A DNA stretch of 64,000 nucleotides from Streptomyces sp. NBC_01276. Its GTDB lineage: Bacteria > Actinomycetota > Actinomycetes > Streptomycetales > Streptomycetaceae. The notes under the pieces were generated by a model. That model did not search any database and was not told the DNA's origin. It saw only the letters and a program-made list of their open reading frames with translations. The translations under genes and the position numbers were made by a program. Each line of letters opens with the position of its first letter. Positions within the stretch are counted from its first letter, which is position 1. Shown here in pieces: positions 9,429-18,138 of this stretch. The DNA lies in NCBI RefSeq assembly GCF_041435355.1, contig NZ_CP108442.1, positions 6,384,501 through 6,448,500 of the forward strand. Direction: 5' to 3'.

Positions 9429-10790
9429 ATGACCATCCCGCTACTCCTGCTCGTGGCGGCCTTCGCCCTGATCCTCGCCAACGGTTTCTTCGTGGCGGCC
9501 GAGTTCGGCCTCGTCACGGTCGAGAGACCCGAGGCCGAACGCGCCGCGGCCGAAGGCGACCGCCGCGCCCGCACGGTCGTCGAAGCCCTCCGGGAGCTGT
9601 CCTTCCAGCTCTCCGGCACCCAGCTCGGCATCACCATCACCTCGCTCGTCGTCGGCATGCTCGCCGAACCGGCCCTCGCCGCACTCCTGTCGGGGCCGCT
9701 CGCCGCGACCGGCCTGCCCCGCGGAGCCGTCCCCGGCGCGGCCGTCGTCCTCGGCATGCTGCTCGCCTCCGCCGTCCAGATGGTCGTCGGCGAACTCGTC
9801 CCGAAGAACTGGGCGGTCTCCCGTCCGCTCCAGGTGGCCCGCGTCGTGGCCGGCCCCCAGCAGGTCTTCTCCCGGGCCTTCCGGCCCGTCATCGCCACCC
9901 TCAACGCCGTCGCGAACCGCCTCGTGCGGGCGCTCGGCGTCGAACCCGCCGAGGAGATGGCCTCCGCCCGCACCCCCGGCGAACTGGTCTCCCTGGTCCG
10001 CCATTCGGCCCAGGCCGGCGCCCTCGAACAGGACACCGCCGACCTCTTCGTACGGACCCTCTCGCTGGGCGAGCTCACCGCCCAGCACGTCATGACCCCC
10101 CGCGTGAAGGTCAGCGCCCTCCAGCACACGGCCACCGCGGCCGACGTCCTGAACCTGACCCGCGCCACCGGCCTGTCCCGCTTCCCGGTCTACCGCGAGC
10201 GGATCGACGAGATCACCGGCGTGGTCCACCTCAAGGACGCCCTCGCCGTGCCCGAGGCGGAACGCTCCCGCACCACCGTCAACCGCATCTGCGTCACCCC
10301 GCTGCTGGTGCCCGGCTCCCTGCCGGTGCAGCCCCTGCTGGAACGGTTGCGCAGCGAACAGCCCATGGCCGTGGTCGTCGACGAGTACGGCGGCACGGCC
10401 GGGGTGGTCACCCTGGAGGACATCGTGGAGGAACTCGTCGGCGAGGTCCGCGACGAGCACGACCTCGCCGAGGACGGCAGCCCCGAACTGGCCGCCGTGC
10501 CCGCCGAGGACGGCCGCCCCTCCTGGGAGGCCGACGGCAGCTGCCGCGTCCACACCCTGCGCCGCATAGGCCTGGAGGTCCCCGAGGGCCCCTACGAGAC
10601 CGTCGCCGGCCTCGTCGCCGACCTGCTGGGCCGGATCCCCGCCCCCGGTGACCGCGCGGAGCTGCCCGGCTGGAAGCTGTCCGTCCGCCAGGTCCGCCGC
10701 TACCGGGCCGAACGCGTCCGACTGGTGCGCACCGCCCCGCTCGGAGCCGTCCCGGCCCCGGCCGAACCGGAACCGGCGGGCCGCCGGTGA
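9429..10790 (+). CDS. CNNM/CorC-like transmembrane protein with CBS pair (1)
   Basis: A 453-aa protein of the HlyC/CorC or CNNM family, linked to Mg or other divalent cation transport. Residues 1-190 are the DUF21 membrane domain, beginning MTIPLLLLVAAFALILANGF and followed by FVAAEFGLVTVERP. A CBS pair covers about 210-335 (HVMTPRVKVSAL; VVDEYGGTAGVVTLEDIVEELVGE). A CorC/HlyC C-terminal domain covers about 350-430. The ATG overlaps the GGCGGCGGC stretch and has a weak ribosome binding site. It is coupled to the next gene by a 4-base overlap. The older name hemolysin is misleading for this family. Confidence 0.92.
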   Translation: MTIPLLLLVAAFALILANGFFVAAEFGLVTVERPEAERAAAEGDRRARTVVEALRELSFQLSGTQLGITITSLVVGMLAEPALAALLSGPLAATGLPRGAVPGAAVVLGMLLASAVQMVVGELVPKNWAVSRPLQVARVVAGPQQVFSRAFRPVIATLNAVANRLVRALGVEPAEEMASARTPGELVSLVRHSAQAGALEQDTADLFVRTLSLGELTAQHVMTPRVKVSALQHTATAADVLNLTRATGLSRFPVYRERIDEITGVVHLKDALAVPEAERSRTTVNRICVTPLLVPGSLPVQPLLERLRSEQPMAVVVDEYGGTAGVVTLEDIVEELVGEVRDEHDLAEDGSPELAAVPAEDGRPSWEADGSCRVHTLRRIGLEVPEGPYETVAGLVADLLGRIPAPGDRAELPGWKLSVRQVRRYRAERVRLVRTAPLGAVPAPAEPEPAGRR

Positions 10791-11830
10791 ACGCCCTCCA
10801 GCTCCTCTTCGCCCTGCTCCTCGTCCTGGCCAACGGCTTCTTCGTCGGCGCCGAGTTCGCGCTCGTCTCCGTACGCCGCAGCCAGATCGAGCCCCTGGCG
10901 GCCGGCTCCAAGCGGGCCCGCCAGGTGCTCCACGGCCTGGAGAACCTGCCGCGCATGATGGCCGCCGCCCAGTTCGGCATCACCATGTGCTCGCTCACCC
11001 TCGGCGCGGTCGCCGAGCCCACCGTGGCCCGGCTCCTGGAACCCCTCTTCGAGGCCGCCCACGTGCCGGTGGGCCTGGTCCACCCCCTCGGGTACGCCTT
11101 CGCCCTCGCCGCCGTGGTCTTCCTGCACCTGGTCATCGGCGAGATGGTCCCGAAGAACCTCGCCATGGCCGCCCCCGAGCGGACCGCCCTGTGGTTCAGC
11201 CCCGGCCTGGTCGCCTTCGCCCGCCTCTGCGGGCCGGTGACCAGCGCCCTGGGCGCCTGCGCCGCGCTCGTCCTGCGACTGTTCAAGGTCGAGCCGAAGG
11301 ACGAGGTCGAGGCCGTCTACACCAGCGCCCAGCTCGGCCGGCTCGTCGAGGACTCCCGGCAGGCCGGACTCCTCGAACCCGTCGAGCAGGAACGCCTGGA
11401 GGACGCCCTCGAACTGGGGAGCCGCCCGGTCACCGACGTCCTGCTGGCCCCCGGCCGGCTCGTCACCGTCGGCCCGGCCGTCACCCCGCGCCAGATCGAA
11501 CAGCTGACCGTGCGCACCGGCTACTCGCGCTTCCCGGTCCGCTCCGACACCGGTGCCTTCATGGGCTACCTCCACGTCAAGGACGTCCTCGACCTGGAGG
11601 ACCGCGAGCGGGCCGTCCCGCAGCGGGTGTGGCGCCGGATGACCGTCCTGTGCTCCACCCTCCCGCTGGACGACGCCCTCAGCGTCATGCGCCGCGACGC
11701 CACCCACCTGGCGCAGGTCGCCGACCCGGCCGGCCGGGTCCTGGGCCTGGTCGCCCTGGAGGACGTCCTGGAGATGCTGGTCGGCGAGGTCCGCGACCCC
11801 GCCCACCGCACCTACGCGCGCAGCGCCTAG
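10787..11830 (+). CDS. CNNM/CorC-like transmembrane protein with CBS pair (2)
   Basis: Paralogue of the preceding gene, 347 aa. It has the same DUF21 membrane start (LLLVLANGFFVGAEFALVSV) and a CBS pair at about 205-335, with a degenerate second CBS ending LVALEDVLEMLVGEVRDPAH. The CorC/HlyC C-terminal domain is missing, which explains the shorter length. The GTG overlaps the upstream stop (GTGA), so the two are translated together and may form a heteromeric transporter or regulator. Paired long and short copies are common in actinobacteria. Substrate not shown. Confidence 0.92.
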   Translation: MNALQLLFALLLVLANGFFVGAEFALVSVRRSQIEPLAAGSKRARQVLHGLENLPRMMAAAQFGITMCSLTLGAVAEPTVARLLEPLFEAAHVPVGLVHPLGYAFALAAVVFLHLVIGEMVPKNLAMAAPERTALWFSPGLVAFARLCGPVTSALGACAALVLRLFKVEPKDEVEAVYTSAQLGRLVEDSRQAGLLEPVEQERLEDALELGSRPVTDVLLAPGRLVTVGPAVTPRQIEQLTVRTGYSRFPVRSDTGAFMGYLHVKDVLDLEDRERAVPQRVWRRMTVLCSTLPLDDALSVMRRDATHLAQVADPAGRVLGLVALEDVLEMLVGEVRDPAHRTYARSA

Positions 11831-11871
11831 CGGGCCGCGCGCACCACCGTCCGGAGCACGGTCCGGGCCCC

Positions 11872-13830
11872 CTACACCGGGGGCTCGGACCGTCCCGGGC
11901 CGTCGGGGCCGCGCCCCGACAGGACCTCCCCGTACGCCTGCATCAGGTCGGCCAGCCGCAGCGTCGCCAGGTCGTCCCGCGAGGGCTCCCCGGAGAACCC
12001 CGCCAGCCGCAGGTCCCGGTACGCGCAGCTCTTCTCGTACAGCGTCCGCAGGAACCGCCCGTTGCCGAGCTCGTCGATCCAGCCCTGCTCCACCACGTGC
12101 CCGCTGACGCTGCGCAGCTCCTCCAGGGCCTCCTCGTCCCACCGGTCCCCGTTCGCGTCGGCCAGCACCCCGCCGATCGAGGTCAGTTCCGCGGGGCGGT
12201 AGCTCGGGAAGTCCACCCGGGTGGTGAACCGCGAGGACAGCCCCGGATTGGCGGCCAGCAGCCGGTCCATCCCCGCCGGGTAGCCGGCCAGGATCACCAC
12301 CAGGTGGTCCCGGTTGTCCTCGGCCCGCTTGAGCAGCACCTGGAGGGCCTCGTCCCCGTACGCGTCGCCCTTGCTGTAGCCCGAGTTGGACAGGCTGTAC
12401 GCCTCGTCCACGAACAGCACCCCGCCGATCGCCGAGTCGATCAGCTCGTTCGCCTTGACGGCGGTCTGCCCCAGGAACTCCCCGACCAGATCGGCCCGTT
12501 GCGCCTCCACCAGGTGGTCGCCGCCCAGCAGCCCGAGCGCGTAGAACACCCGGCCCAGGATCCGGGCCACCGTGGTCTTGCCGGTGCCCGAGGGGCCCGA
12601 GAAGACGAAGTGCCGCTTCGGCGGCTGTACCGGCAGCCCCTGGGCCGCCCGCAGCCGGGCCATGTGCAGCTGCGCCGACAGGGCCTTCACCTGCCGCTTC
12701 ACCGGCTCCAGGCCCACCATCCGCTCCAGCTCGGCCAGCGCCTCGGCCAGCGCCCGCGGGTCGGCGGGCCCGGTCGGCAGCCCCGACGGGACGCCCTGCG
12801 CGGGCAGGGACACCTTGTGCCGTACGCCGTCCGGCCGTCCCGAGCCCCCGCCGACCGGGCCGAACCGCTGGTCCACCGGCTCCCCGGGCGTCGGCGGATC
12901 CGGATCCACCTGCCCGTCCGCGGCGATGTCCTGCACGGGCCCGCCGCCCCCGCCGCCCAGCGCCACCGCCGTGTAGTCCCCGCCGAGGGAGGACAGCCCG
13001 TGCCCGGCGAAGCCCTCGGCGCTGTGCCCGCCGTAGCCGGCGTACCCGGCCATGTCGTCGGGGTCGCTGCTGTCCGCGATGGCCGTCAGCCGGGCCGCCG
13101 TGTCCATGAACGCCGGGTCCACCCGGTGCACCGCCCGGTACAGCGGCAGGGCCGCCGCGCTGCGCCCCGTCCCCTCGTGCGCCCGCGCCAGCCAGTACCG
13201 CAGCTCCTTGCGCTGCGGCTGCTCGCTGCGGCAGCGCATCAGCGCCGCCGAGAGCATCGGCTCCGCCTGCCCGTACATCTCCAGCCGGACCCGGGCCATC
13301 CCGCCGAAGAGCCCCGCCTCGATCCCCAGCAGCGGATCGTCCACCAGCGGCTCGGTCTGGCGTACGAGCTGGTCCCAGTCCTTGACCAGGTAGGCCCGGC
13401 AGGCGTGCAGGAACCGCACCTGCGGGTCGGTGTCCACCGGCGGCAGGGCGGCCAGCGCCTGGTCCAGCTCGGGGACGTGCCGACCGTCCAGCCAGTGCGA
13501 GGCGTGGGCCAGCAGCAGGTCCCGTCGGCTCTCCAGCACCGGCTGTACCCACCAGCCCAGCCAGTACCAGGAGTTGAGGGTCCGTCGGTGCCGGGCCCGC
13601 TGCTCGCCGAAGCGGTCGCGGTGGGCGTACATCCGCAATAACGCGTTGGTCGTGTCCACCCGCAGCGCGTGCAGGCCCAGCCAGGCGTCGGCCATGGCGG
13701 GATCGAGCCTGACGGCCGCCCGGAACTCCTCCTCGGCCTGCGGGTACGCGCCCATCGTGCAGGCGTCCACCCCGCGCAGCCAGGCGAGTTCGGCCGGGGC
13801 GTGTGCGCTGCCCGGCATGCCGAAGTCCAT
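11872..13830 (-). CDS. EccA/CbxX-type AAA+ ATPase with helical N-terminal region
   Basis: 652 aa from the ATG at 13830, which has GGGGGA just upstream; in-frame starts further up extend to 13941. The N-terminal 300 residues are helical and TPR-like (YPQAEEEFRAAVRLDP; LWLARAHEGTGR-type repeats). A Gly-rich linker follows. A CbxX/CfqX AAA+ domain has Walker A GPSGTGKTT (about 411-419), Walker B VLFVDEAYSL (about 470) and the sensor region SSRFTTRVDFPSY. This is the layout of EccA from type VII secretion and of SpoVK. No EccB/C/D or EsxA/B genes are in the window, so a role in secretion is unsupported. It is convergent with the CNNM pair. Confidence 0.88.
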   Translation of the reverse strand: MDFGMPGSAHAPAELAWLRGVDACTMGAYPQAEEEFRAAVRLDPAMADAWLGLHALRVDTTNALLRMYAHRDRFGEQRARHRRTLNSWYWLGWWVQPVLESRRDLLLAHASHWLDGRHVPELDQALAALPPVDTDPQVRFLHACRAYLVKDWDQLVRQTEPLVDDPLLGIEAGLFGGMARVRLEMYGQAEPMLSAALMRCRSEQPQRKELRYWLARAHEGTGRSAAALPLYRAVHRVDPAFMDTAARLTAIADSSDPDDMAGYAGYGGHSAEGFAGHGLSSLGGDYTAVALGGGGGGPVQDIAADGQVDPDPPTPGEPVDQRFGPVGGGSGRPDGVRHKVSLPAQGVPSGLPTGPADPRALAEALAELERMVGLEPVKRQVKALSAQLHMARLRAAQGLPVQPPKRHFVFSGPSGTGKTTVARILGRVFYALGLLGGDHLVEAQRADLVGEFLGQTAVKANELIDSAIGGVLFVDEAYSLSNSGYSKGDAYGDEALQVLLKRAEDNRDHLVVILAGYPAGMDRLLAANPGLSSRFTTRVDFPSYRPAELTSIGGVLADANGDRWDEEALEELRSVSGHVVEQGWIDELGNGRFLRTLYEKSCAYRDLRLAGFSGEPSRDDLATLRLADLMQAYGEVLSGRGPDGPGRSEPPV

Positions 13831-14063
13831 CACATCCCCCACAAGCCAGCCCCGTGGTGCGCGGAACACTCCGTGCCGCGCACGCAGAGGTGTCCACCCC
13901 GCCGATGAAATCAGGGCTGCATCGTACCCGCGGTGACGCACCTTACCCAGGGTGCGGGGGGCACGGGTCGTGGGTGGGCCCCCGGGGCGCGGGGTGACTC
14001 AGGGTGAAGGGGGGAGGGTGGAGCGGCGCGCTCCGGGCCCCTCCGGATCCGGAACGGGGCAGA

Positions 14064-14103
14064 GCGGAGCCCCCGATCACGGGGGAACAATCGGGGGCTC
14101 CGC
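14064..14103. terminator. 14-bp perfect inverted repeat, possible terminator
   Basis: Arms 14064-14077 and 14090-14103 are perfectly complementary (GCGGAGCCCCCGAT), with a 12-base loop. It lies between two minus-strand genes, downstream of the 14209-14844 kinase gene and about 230 bases upstream of the AAA ATPase. It probably ends transcription of the kinase gene. No U-run follows, as is usual in this GC range. Confidence 0.65.
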
Positions 14104-14208
14104 GTCCGCGGCGGCCTTCGCAGACCGCTCATTCAGAACGTAAGGCCGTTCGCGGGGCCCGGTCAAGCGGCTCGGAGCAGGCCCGCGCGGGCCGTTGTGC
14201 GAGAGCGC

Positions 14209-14844
14209 TCAGGCCTGGGGGAGTCCGTCACTTTCGGTGACGGACGTGCCAGTTCCGGAGGTCGCAGGGGCCCCGGAAGTCCACTCGTATCCCGTACCTC
14301 TCTGGTGTACCAGAGTGTCCGCGAAGGGGCGCGAAGGGTCGCCGGAGAAGTGCGCGAGCTCCGCGCGCTCCCACCCGTCCCAGAAGTCGGAGAGTTCGCG
14401 CCCGTCCCGCCGCCGGCCCCGGCCCCAGGACCGCTCCCGGGGCGTCTCCATCCACAGCAGCCGCGCCAGGTGCGGCCGCAGCGCCCGGCGTCCGGCCCCG
14501 ACGCCCTCGACGAGCAGCACGGGCGCCGGCTCCAGGACCCGCGGGGGCCCGAAGCGGCGCTCCACCCAGTCGTACGGGGTCCAGTGCGCGGCCCGGCCCT
14601 CGGCGAGCGGCTCCAGCACCTGGGAGCGCAGCCGCTCCGGCCAGCCGAACGGCTCCTCGTGGGTGGCCACGTCGTCCAGCCGCAGCACCGGCGCCCCGCC
14701 CAGGGCCCCCGCCAGGCGCCCGGCGAAGGTGCTCTTGCCGGAGCCGGCGTGTCCGTCGATCCCGATCAGCCGGACCGGTCCGAGGGAGGGGGGCAGGACG
14801 GCGAGCTCCCGCGCGAGCGATTCGAGTGACTGCTGTGGCTCCAC
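14209..14844 (-). CDS. uridine kinase-like P-loop protein
   Basis: Predicted 211 aa with a GTG start at 14844, chosen because homologous P-loop kinases begin about 20 residues before Walker A. The P-loop GIDGHAGSGKSTFAGRL lies near residues 23-39. The later LLVEGVGAGRRALRPHLARL and WMETPRERSWGR fit the uridine/phosphoribulokinase superfamily. Substrate unknown; cytosolic. The last codons overlap a 9-bp hairpin (14223-14231 with 14237-14245). Divergent from the C39-like protease gene, whose start is 125 bases away. Confidence 0.82.
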   Translation of the reverse strand: MEPQQSLESLARELAVLPPSLGPVRLIGIDGHAGSGKSTFAGRLAGALGGAPVLRLDDVATHEEPFGWPERLRSQVLEPLAEGRAAHWTPYDWVERRFGPPRVLEPAPVLLVEGVGAGRRALRPHLARLLWMETPRERSWGRGRRRDGRELSDFWDGWERAELAHFSGDPSRPFADTLVHQRGTGYEWTSGAPATSGTGTSVTESDGLPQA

Positions 14845-14969
14845 CCGGCCAGCGTACGGCCCGCCCCCGGTTCGCCCACGACACGGACCCGGGGCTTCGC
14901 CGCCGTACGGCCGGGAACTGGAAGGGTGGACGAGCCGACCCACCGTTCCGACCCCTGGGGGCCACGCAG

Positions 14970-16343
14970 ATGACCGCACCCACCCCGCGCCGGGCCCTCC
15001 TGGCCGTCGCCCTCGCCGCCGCCACGGCGGCCACCCTGCCCACGGGCCGCGCCGCCGCCGCGGACCCCCGCCCCGGAGCGGGTCCCCTCCACGGCGGCGG
15101 TGCTCCGGGCCGGCCGGTCGACAACCGGTTCTGGTACGCGTACGGGCACTGGCAGGCCGGCACCCACACGGGCACCACGGCCGTCCCGGGCACCCGCCCC
15201 GGCCTGGAGATCGCCGCCGCGGCGGGCCGCACCGAGTACACCGACCCCCACACGGGCCGCCGGGCCGACTGGGAGCACGCCACCTGGACCTCTCCGGTGC
15301 ACCGCTCCACCGTGCCCGCCACGGAGGTCATCGCCTCCTGGAACGCCCACACCCCGGCCGGCACCTGGATCCAGACCGAACTGCGCGGCACCTACACCGA
15401 CGGCACCGACACCCCCTGGTACGTGATGGGCCGCTGGGCCTCCGGAGACGGCGACATCCGCCGCACCTCCGTCGACGGCCAGACCGACGGCCGCAGCACC
15501 GTGTGGACCGACACCCTGGCCGTGGACCACCCCGGCACCGGACCGCGCATCGCCGCCTGGCAGCTGCGCGTCACCCTGTACCGCGAGCCGGGCGCGAGCC
15601 GGGGCCCCACGGTCCGGCTGGCCGGGGCCATGGCCTCGGACGTTCCCGACCGCTTCACTGTCCCCGCCTCCACCCCCTCGGGCACCGCCCACGAACTGGA
15701 GGTGCCGCGCTACTCGCAGGAGGTCCACGCGGGCCAGTACCCGGAGTACGACAACGGCGGCGAGGCCTGGTGCAGCCCCACGTCCTCGCAGATGACCGTG
15801 GAGTTCTGGGGCGGCAGACCCGGCGCGGCCTCCCTGTCCTGGGTCGATCCCGCGTACGCCGACCCCCAGGTCTGCCACGCCGCCCGCTCCACCTACGACG
15901 CCGCCTACAAGGGGTGCGGCAACTGGCCCTTCAACGCCGCCTACGCCGCCACCTACCCGGGCCTCGCCGGGGTGGTCACCCGGCTCGGCTCCCTGGCCGA
16001 CCTGGAGACCCTGGTCCGGGCCGGCATCCCGGTGATCACCTCGCAGTCCTTCCGCGCGGAGGAACTGACCGGCGCGGGCTACGGCACGGCCGGCCACCTC
16101 ATGACGGTGATCGGCTTCACCGCCGACGGGGACGTGATCGCCAACGACCCGAACTCGGCCGACAACGCCGCCGTCCGCCGGGTCTACCGCCGCCGCGAAT
16201 GGGAGACCATCTGGCTCCGCACCAAGCGTCACGACGCCGCGGGGAAGACCGTTTCCGGCAGCGGCGGCATCTGCTACCTCTACGGGCCGGCGGCGCCGGG
16301 CCGCGACCGGATCGCCGCTCTGAAGGCGGTGGGCGTGCTGTGA
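14970..16343 (+). CDS. secreted C39-family cysteine peptidase
   Basis: 457 aa. The N-terminus MTAPTPRRALLAVALAAATA is a signal peptide with twin arginines, so Tat or Sec export is possible. A beta-rich region of about 200 residues precedes the peptidase domain. That domain contains the catalytic Cys in GGEAWCSPTSSQM (about 267), the His in GHLMTVIGF (about 375) and the Asp/Asn in IANDPNS (about 391), in the papain-like order of Peptidase_C39_2. The ATG at 14970 is the only start that gives the signal peptide. Substrate unknown. No ABC exporter is fused or adjacent, unlike bacteriocin C39 proteins. Confidence 0.87.
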   Translation: MTAPTPRRALLAVALAAATAATLPTGRAAAADPRPGAGPLHGGGAPGRPVDNRFWYAYGHWQAGTHTGTTAVPGTRPGLEIAAAAGRTEYTDPHTGRRADWEHATWTSPVHRSTVPATEVIASWNAHTPAGTWIQTELRGTYTDGTDTPWYVMGRWASGDGDIRRTSVDGQTDGRSTVWTDTLAVDHPGTGPRIAAWQLRVTLYREPGASRGPTVRLAGAMASDVPDRFTVPASTPSGTAHELEVPRYSQEVHAGQYPEYDNGGEAWCSPTSSQMTVEFWGGRPGAASLSWVDPAYADPQVCHAARSTYDAAYKGCGNWPFNAAYAATYPGLAGVVTRLGSLADLETLVRAGIPVITSQSFRAEELTGAGYGTAGHLMTVIGFTADGDVIANDPNSADNAAVRRVYRRREWETIWLRTKRHDAAGKTVSGSGGICYLYGPAAPGRDRIAALKAVGVL

Positions 16344-16425
16344 AAATCCCGCCGCTCCGCAGGGCTTAACGGGTCGAATCTGGGCATAAGGGCCGTATAA
16401 GGCTTCTCATAGGAGGCAGCCCACC

Positions 16426-16857
16426 ATGACCACCCATTCGAGCATCGAACATCACCCGGACCTTGCCGAGATGCGGACTCGGTTCGAGCGGGTGACGAGC
16501 ACCCCCGCCGCGCAGGCCGTGGAGGCGCTGGCCCTGATCACGGGCCTGTACCTGGCGGCCTCGCCGTGGATCGCCGGGTTCAGCGTGCTGGGCCCGCTCG
16601 CCGTCAACAACCTGATAGCCGGTCTCGCCTTCTGCCTGTGCATGGGCGGGCTGGGATCGGCGTACGAGCGCACGCACGCGATGGCCTGGACGGCCGTGGC
16701 GATCGGCGCCTGGACGATCGTGGCCCCCTGGGTCATCGCCGGACCGATGAACGTCCACCGCAGCATCGTCAGCAACGTGATCACCGGCGCGATCGCGCTC
16801 TGCCTCGGTCTGGCCATGATGGCCATGGCCGGTGACCGGCGCACCCGCGACACCTGA
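16426..16857 (+). CDS. SPW-repeat membrane protein
   Basis: 143 aa, with a strong TAGGAGG-type site before the ATG. Four hydrophobic segments form two SPW units: ASPWIAGFSVLGPLAVNNLI (about 45-64) and VAPWVIAGPMNVHRSIVSNV (about 103-122). The S/A-P-W motif at a membrane edge defines the SPW family (PF03779). Function of the family is not established. It stands alone between the protease gene and a small membrane protein. Confidence 0.88.
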   Translation: MTTHSSIEHHPDLAEMRTRFERVTSTPAAQAVEALALITGLYLAASPWIAGFSVLGPLAVNNLIAGLAFCLCMGGLGSAYERTHAMAWTAVAIGAWTIVAPWVIAGPMNVHRSIVSNVITGAIALCLGLAMMAMAGDRRTRDT

Positions 16858-16996
16858 CCGCAGGCGCCCCGCGCGCCGCCGGGCCCCGGGACCGCTCCGC
16901 ACCGAGGAGGGTTCCGGGGCCCGGCGGTGTGACGCGCGCCACCGGTGACCCTCGTCATCTACCGCGAATGCCGCGAACGCTGGCACATTGGACGGC

Positions 16997-17155
16997 ATGA
17001 CCGCACACACCGCCGCCCTCTCCGCCCGCGCACGGGCCCGCAGCCTCGTCGGCACCGGGGGACCCGGGGAAGGCTCCTCCTGGCTGGAGCACGTGCTCGG
17101 CTGGATCCTCGTGGTCGTCGTGGCCATGCTCGTCACCCGCCTCGGCTGGTTCTGA
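16997..17155 (+). CDS. 52-aa single-pass membrane protein
   Basis: A short open frame beginning MTAHTAALSARARARSL and ending in one hydrophobic helix, WILVVVVAMLVTRLGWF, at the C-terminus. The N-terminal half is basic and Ala-rich, so an N-in, tail-anchored topology is likely. Third-position GC is high and the frame is uninterrupted. The sequence GCATTGGACGGC ahead of the ATG resembles the short leaders of this genus. No family is recognised. It lies between the SPW gene and the TetR gene. Confidence 0.6.
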   Translation: MTAHTAALSARARARSLVGTGGPGEGSSWLEHVLGWILVVVVAMLVTRLGWF

Positions 17156-17279
17156 CCGCCCGCACCGCCCGCGCCGCCCGCGCCACCCGCCCCGCCCGCC
17201 GCCGCCGTCCTCGGCGGCGGTCCGCCCCGGAAGCCCGCCGGGCGGCTCTGCCATACTGCGATCCTGTGGCAGTTCGAGG

Positions 17280-17993
17280 GTGGGGCCGGATTTGAACAAT
17301 AGTCAACAGCGTGGTGCCACCGGCCGTTCGCAGGTCCGCAGGGCCGAACTCATAGCGATCGGGCGGAAGTTGTTCGCCGACACCTCGTACGACGCCCTCT
17401 CCGTGGACGACATCGCCCAGCAGGCGGGCGTCGCCAAGGGGCTGATCTACTACTACTTCAAGAGCAAGCGCGGCTACTACCTCGCGATCGTCGAGGACTC
17501 GGTCGCCGAACTCGTCGCCCGCGCCACCGGCGAGCCGGACCTGCCGGGCGCCGAGCGGGTCCGCCGCACGATCGACGGCTACCTCCACTACGCCGAGCAC
17601 CACCACGCCGCCTACCGGACCATCGTCACCGGCGGGGTCGGTTCCGACGCCGAGGTGCTGGCCATCCGGGACGGGGTCCGCGAGGAGCTCGTGGCCGCGA
17701 TCGCCGAGGGCGCGTACGGGCGCAGCACGGTGCCGCCGCTCGCCCGCCTCGCCCTGGTCGGCTGGCTCTCCGGGGTGGAGGGCGCCACCCTCGACTGGAT
17801 CGGCTCCGCCGGCGCCGACGGGCGGCCCGAGCCGCCGGCGCTCGCCGCGCTGCTGGTGCGCCAGCTGCGCGCGACCCTGACGGTGATCGAGGAGTTCGTC
17901 CCGGAGTGCACCGCGCCTCCGGTGGCCTCCGACGGGCCCACGAGCCCGCCGGACGATCATCGCGATCGGGTACCGGTGACGGAAAGCGCCTGA
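17280..17993 (+). CDS. TetR-family transcriptional regulator
   Basis: 237 aa. The N-terminal HTH is clear: AIGRKLFADTSYDALSVDDIAQQAGVAKGLIYYYFKSK, split here only for reference, with the recognition helix in VAKGLIYYYF (about 53-62). The C-terminal ligand domain is helical and carries no diagnostic motif. The start is uncertain: GTG at 17280, or TTG at 17292, which gives MNNSQQRGATGRS. It precedes an acyl-CoA dehydrogenase gene by 145 bases in the same direction, so control of acyl-CoA metabolism is a reasonable inference. Confidence 0.9.
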   Translation: MGPDLNNSQQRGATGRSQVRRAELIAIGRKLFADTSYDALSVDDIAQQAGVAKGLIYYYFKSKRGYYLAIVEDSVAELVARATGEPDLPGAERVRRTIDGYLHYAEHHHAAYRTIVTGGVGSDAEVLAIRDGVREELVAAIAEGAYGRSTVPPLARLALVGWLSGVEGATLDWIGSAGADGRPEPPALAALLVRQLRATLTVIEEFVPECTAPPVASDGPTSPPDDHRDRVPVTESA

Positions 17994-18138
17994 TCGGGCA
18001 TACTCAACCCGCCGCAGCCTCTGATCGAGCCCTACCGTGATCCGGGAGGGCAGCATCGGCTGTGAGTACCGAGACCCGGCGGCGCGTCCCACACCTCACG
18101 CGTCGTCGCCGTGCCCGACGAGGGAGGAGAGCGCCGCC

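Noticed and set aside
14104..14208. tRNA or small RNA gene in the gap after the 14-bp stem
   Set aside because: No cloverleaf, no T-loop GGTTCGAATCC-type sequence and no CCA end could be drawn.
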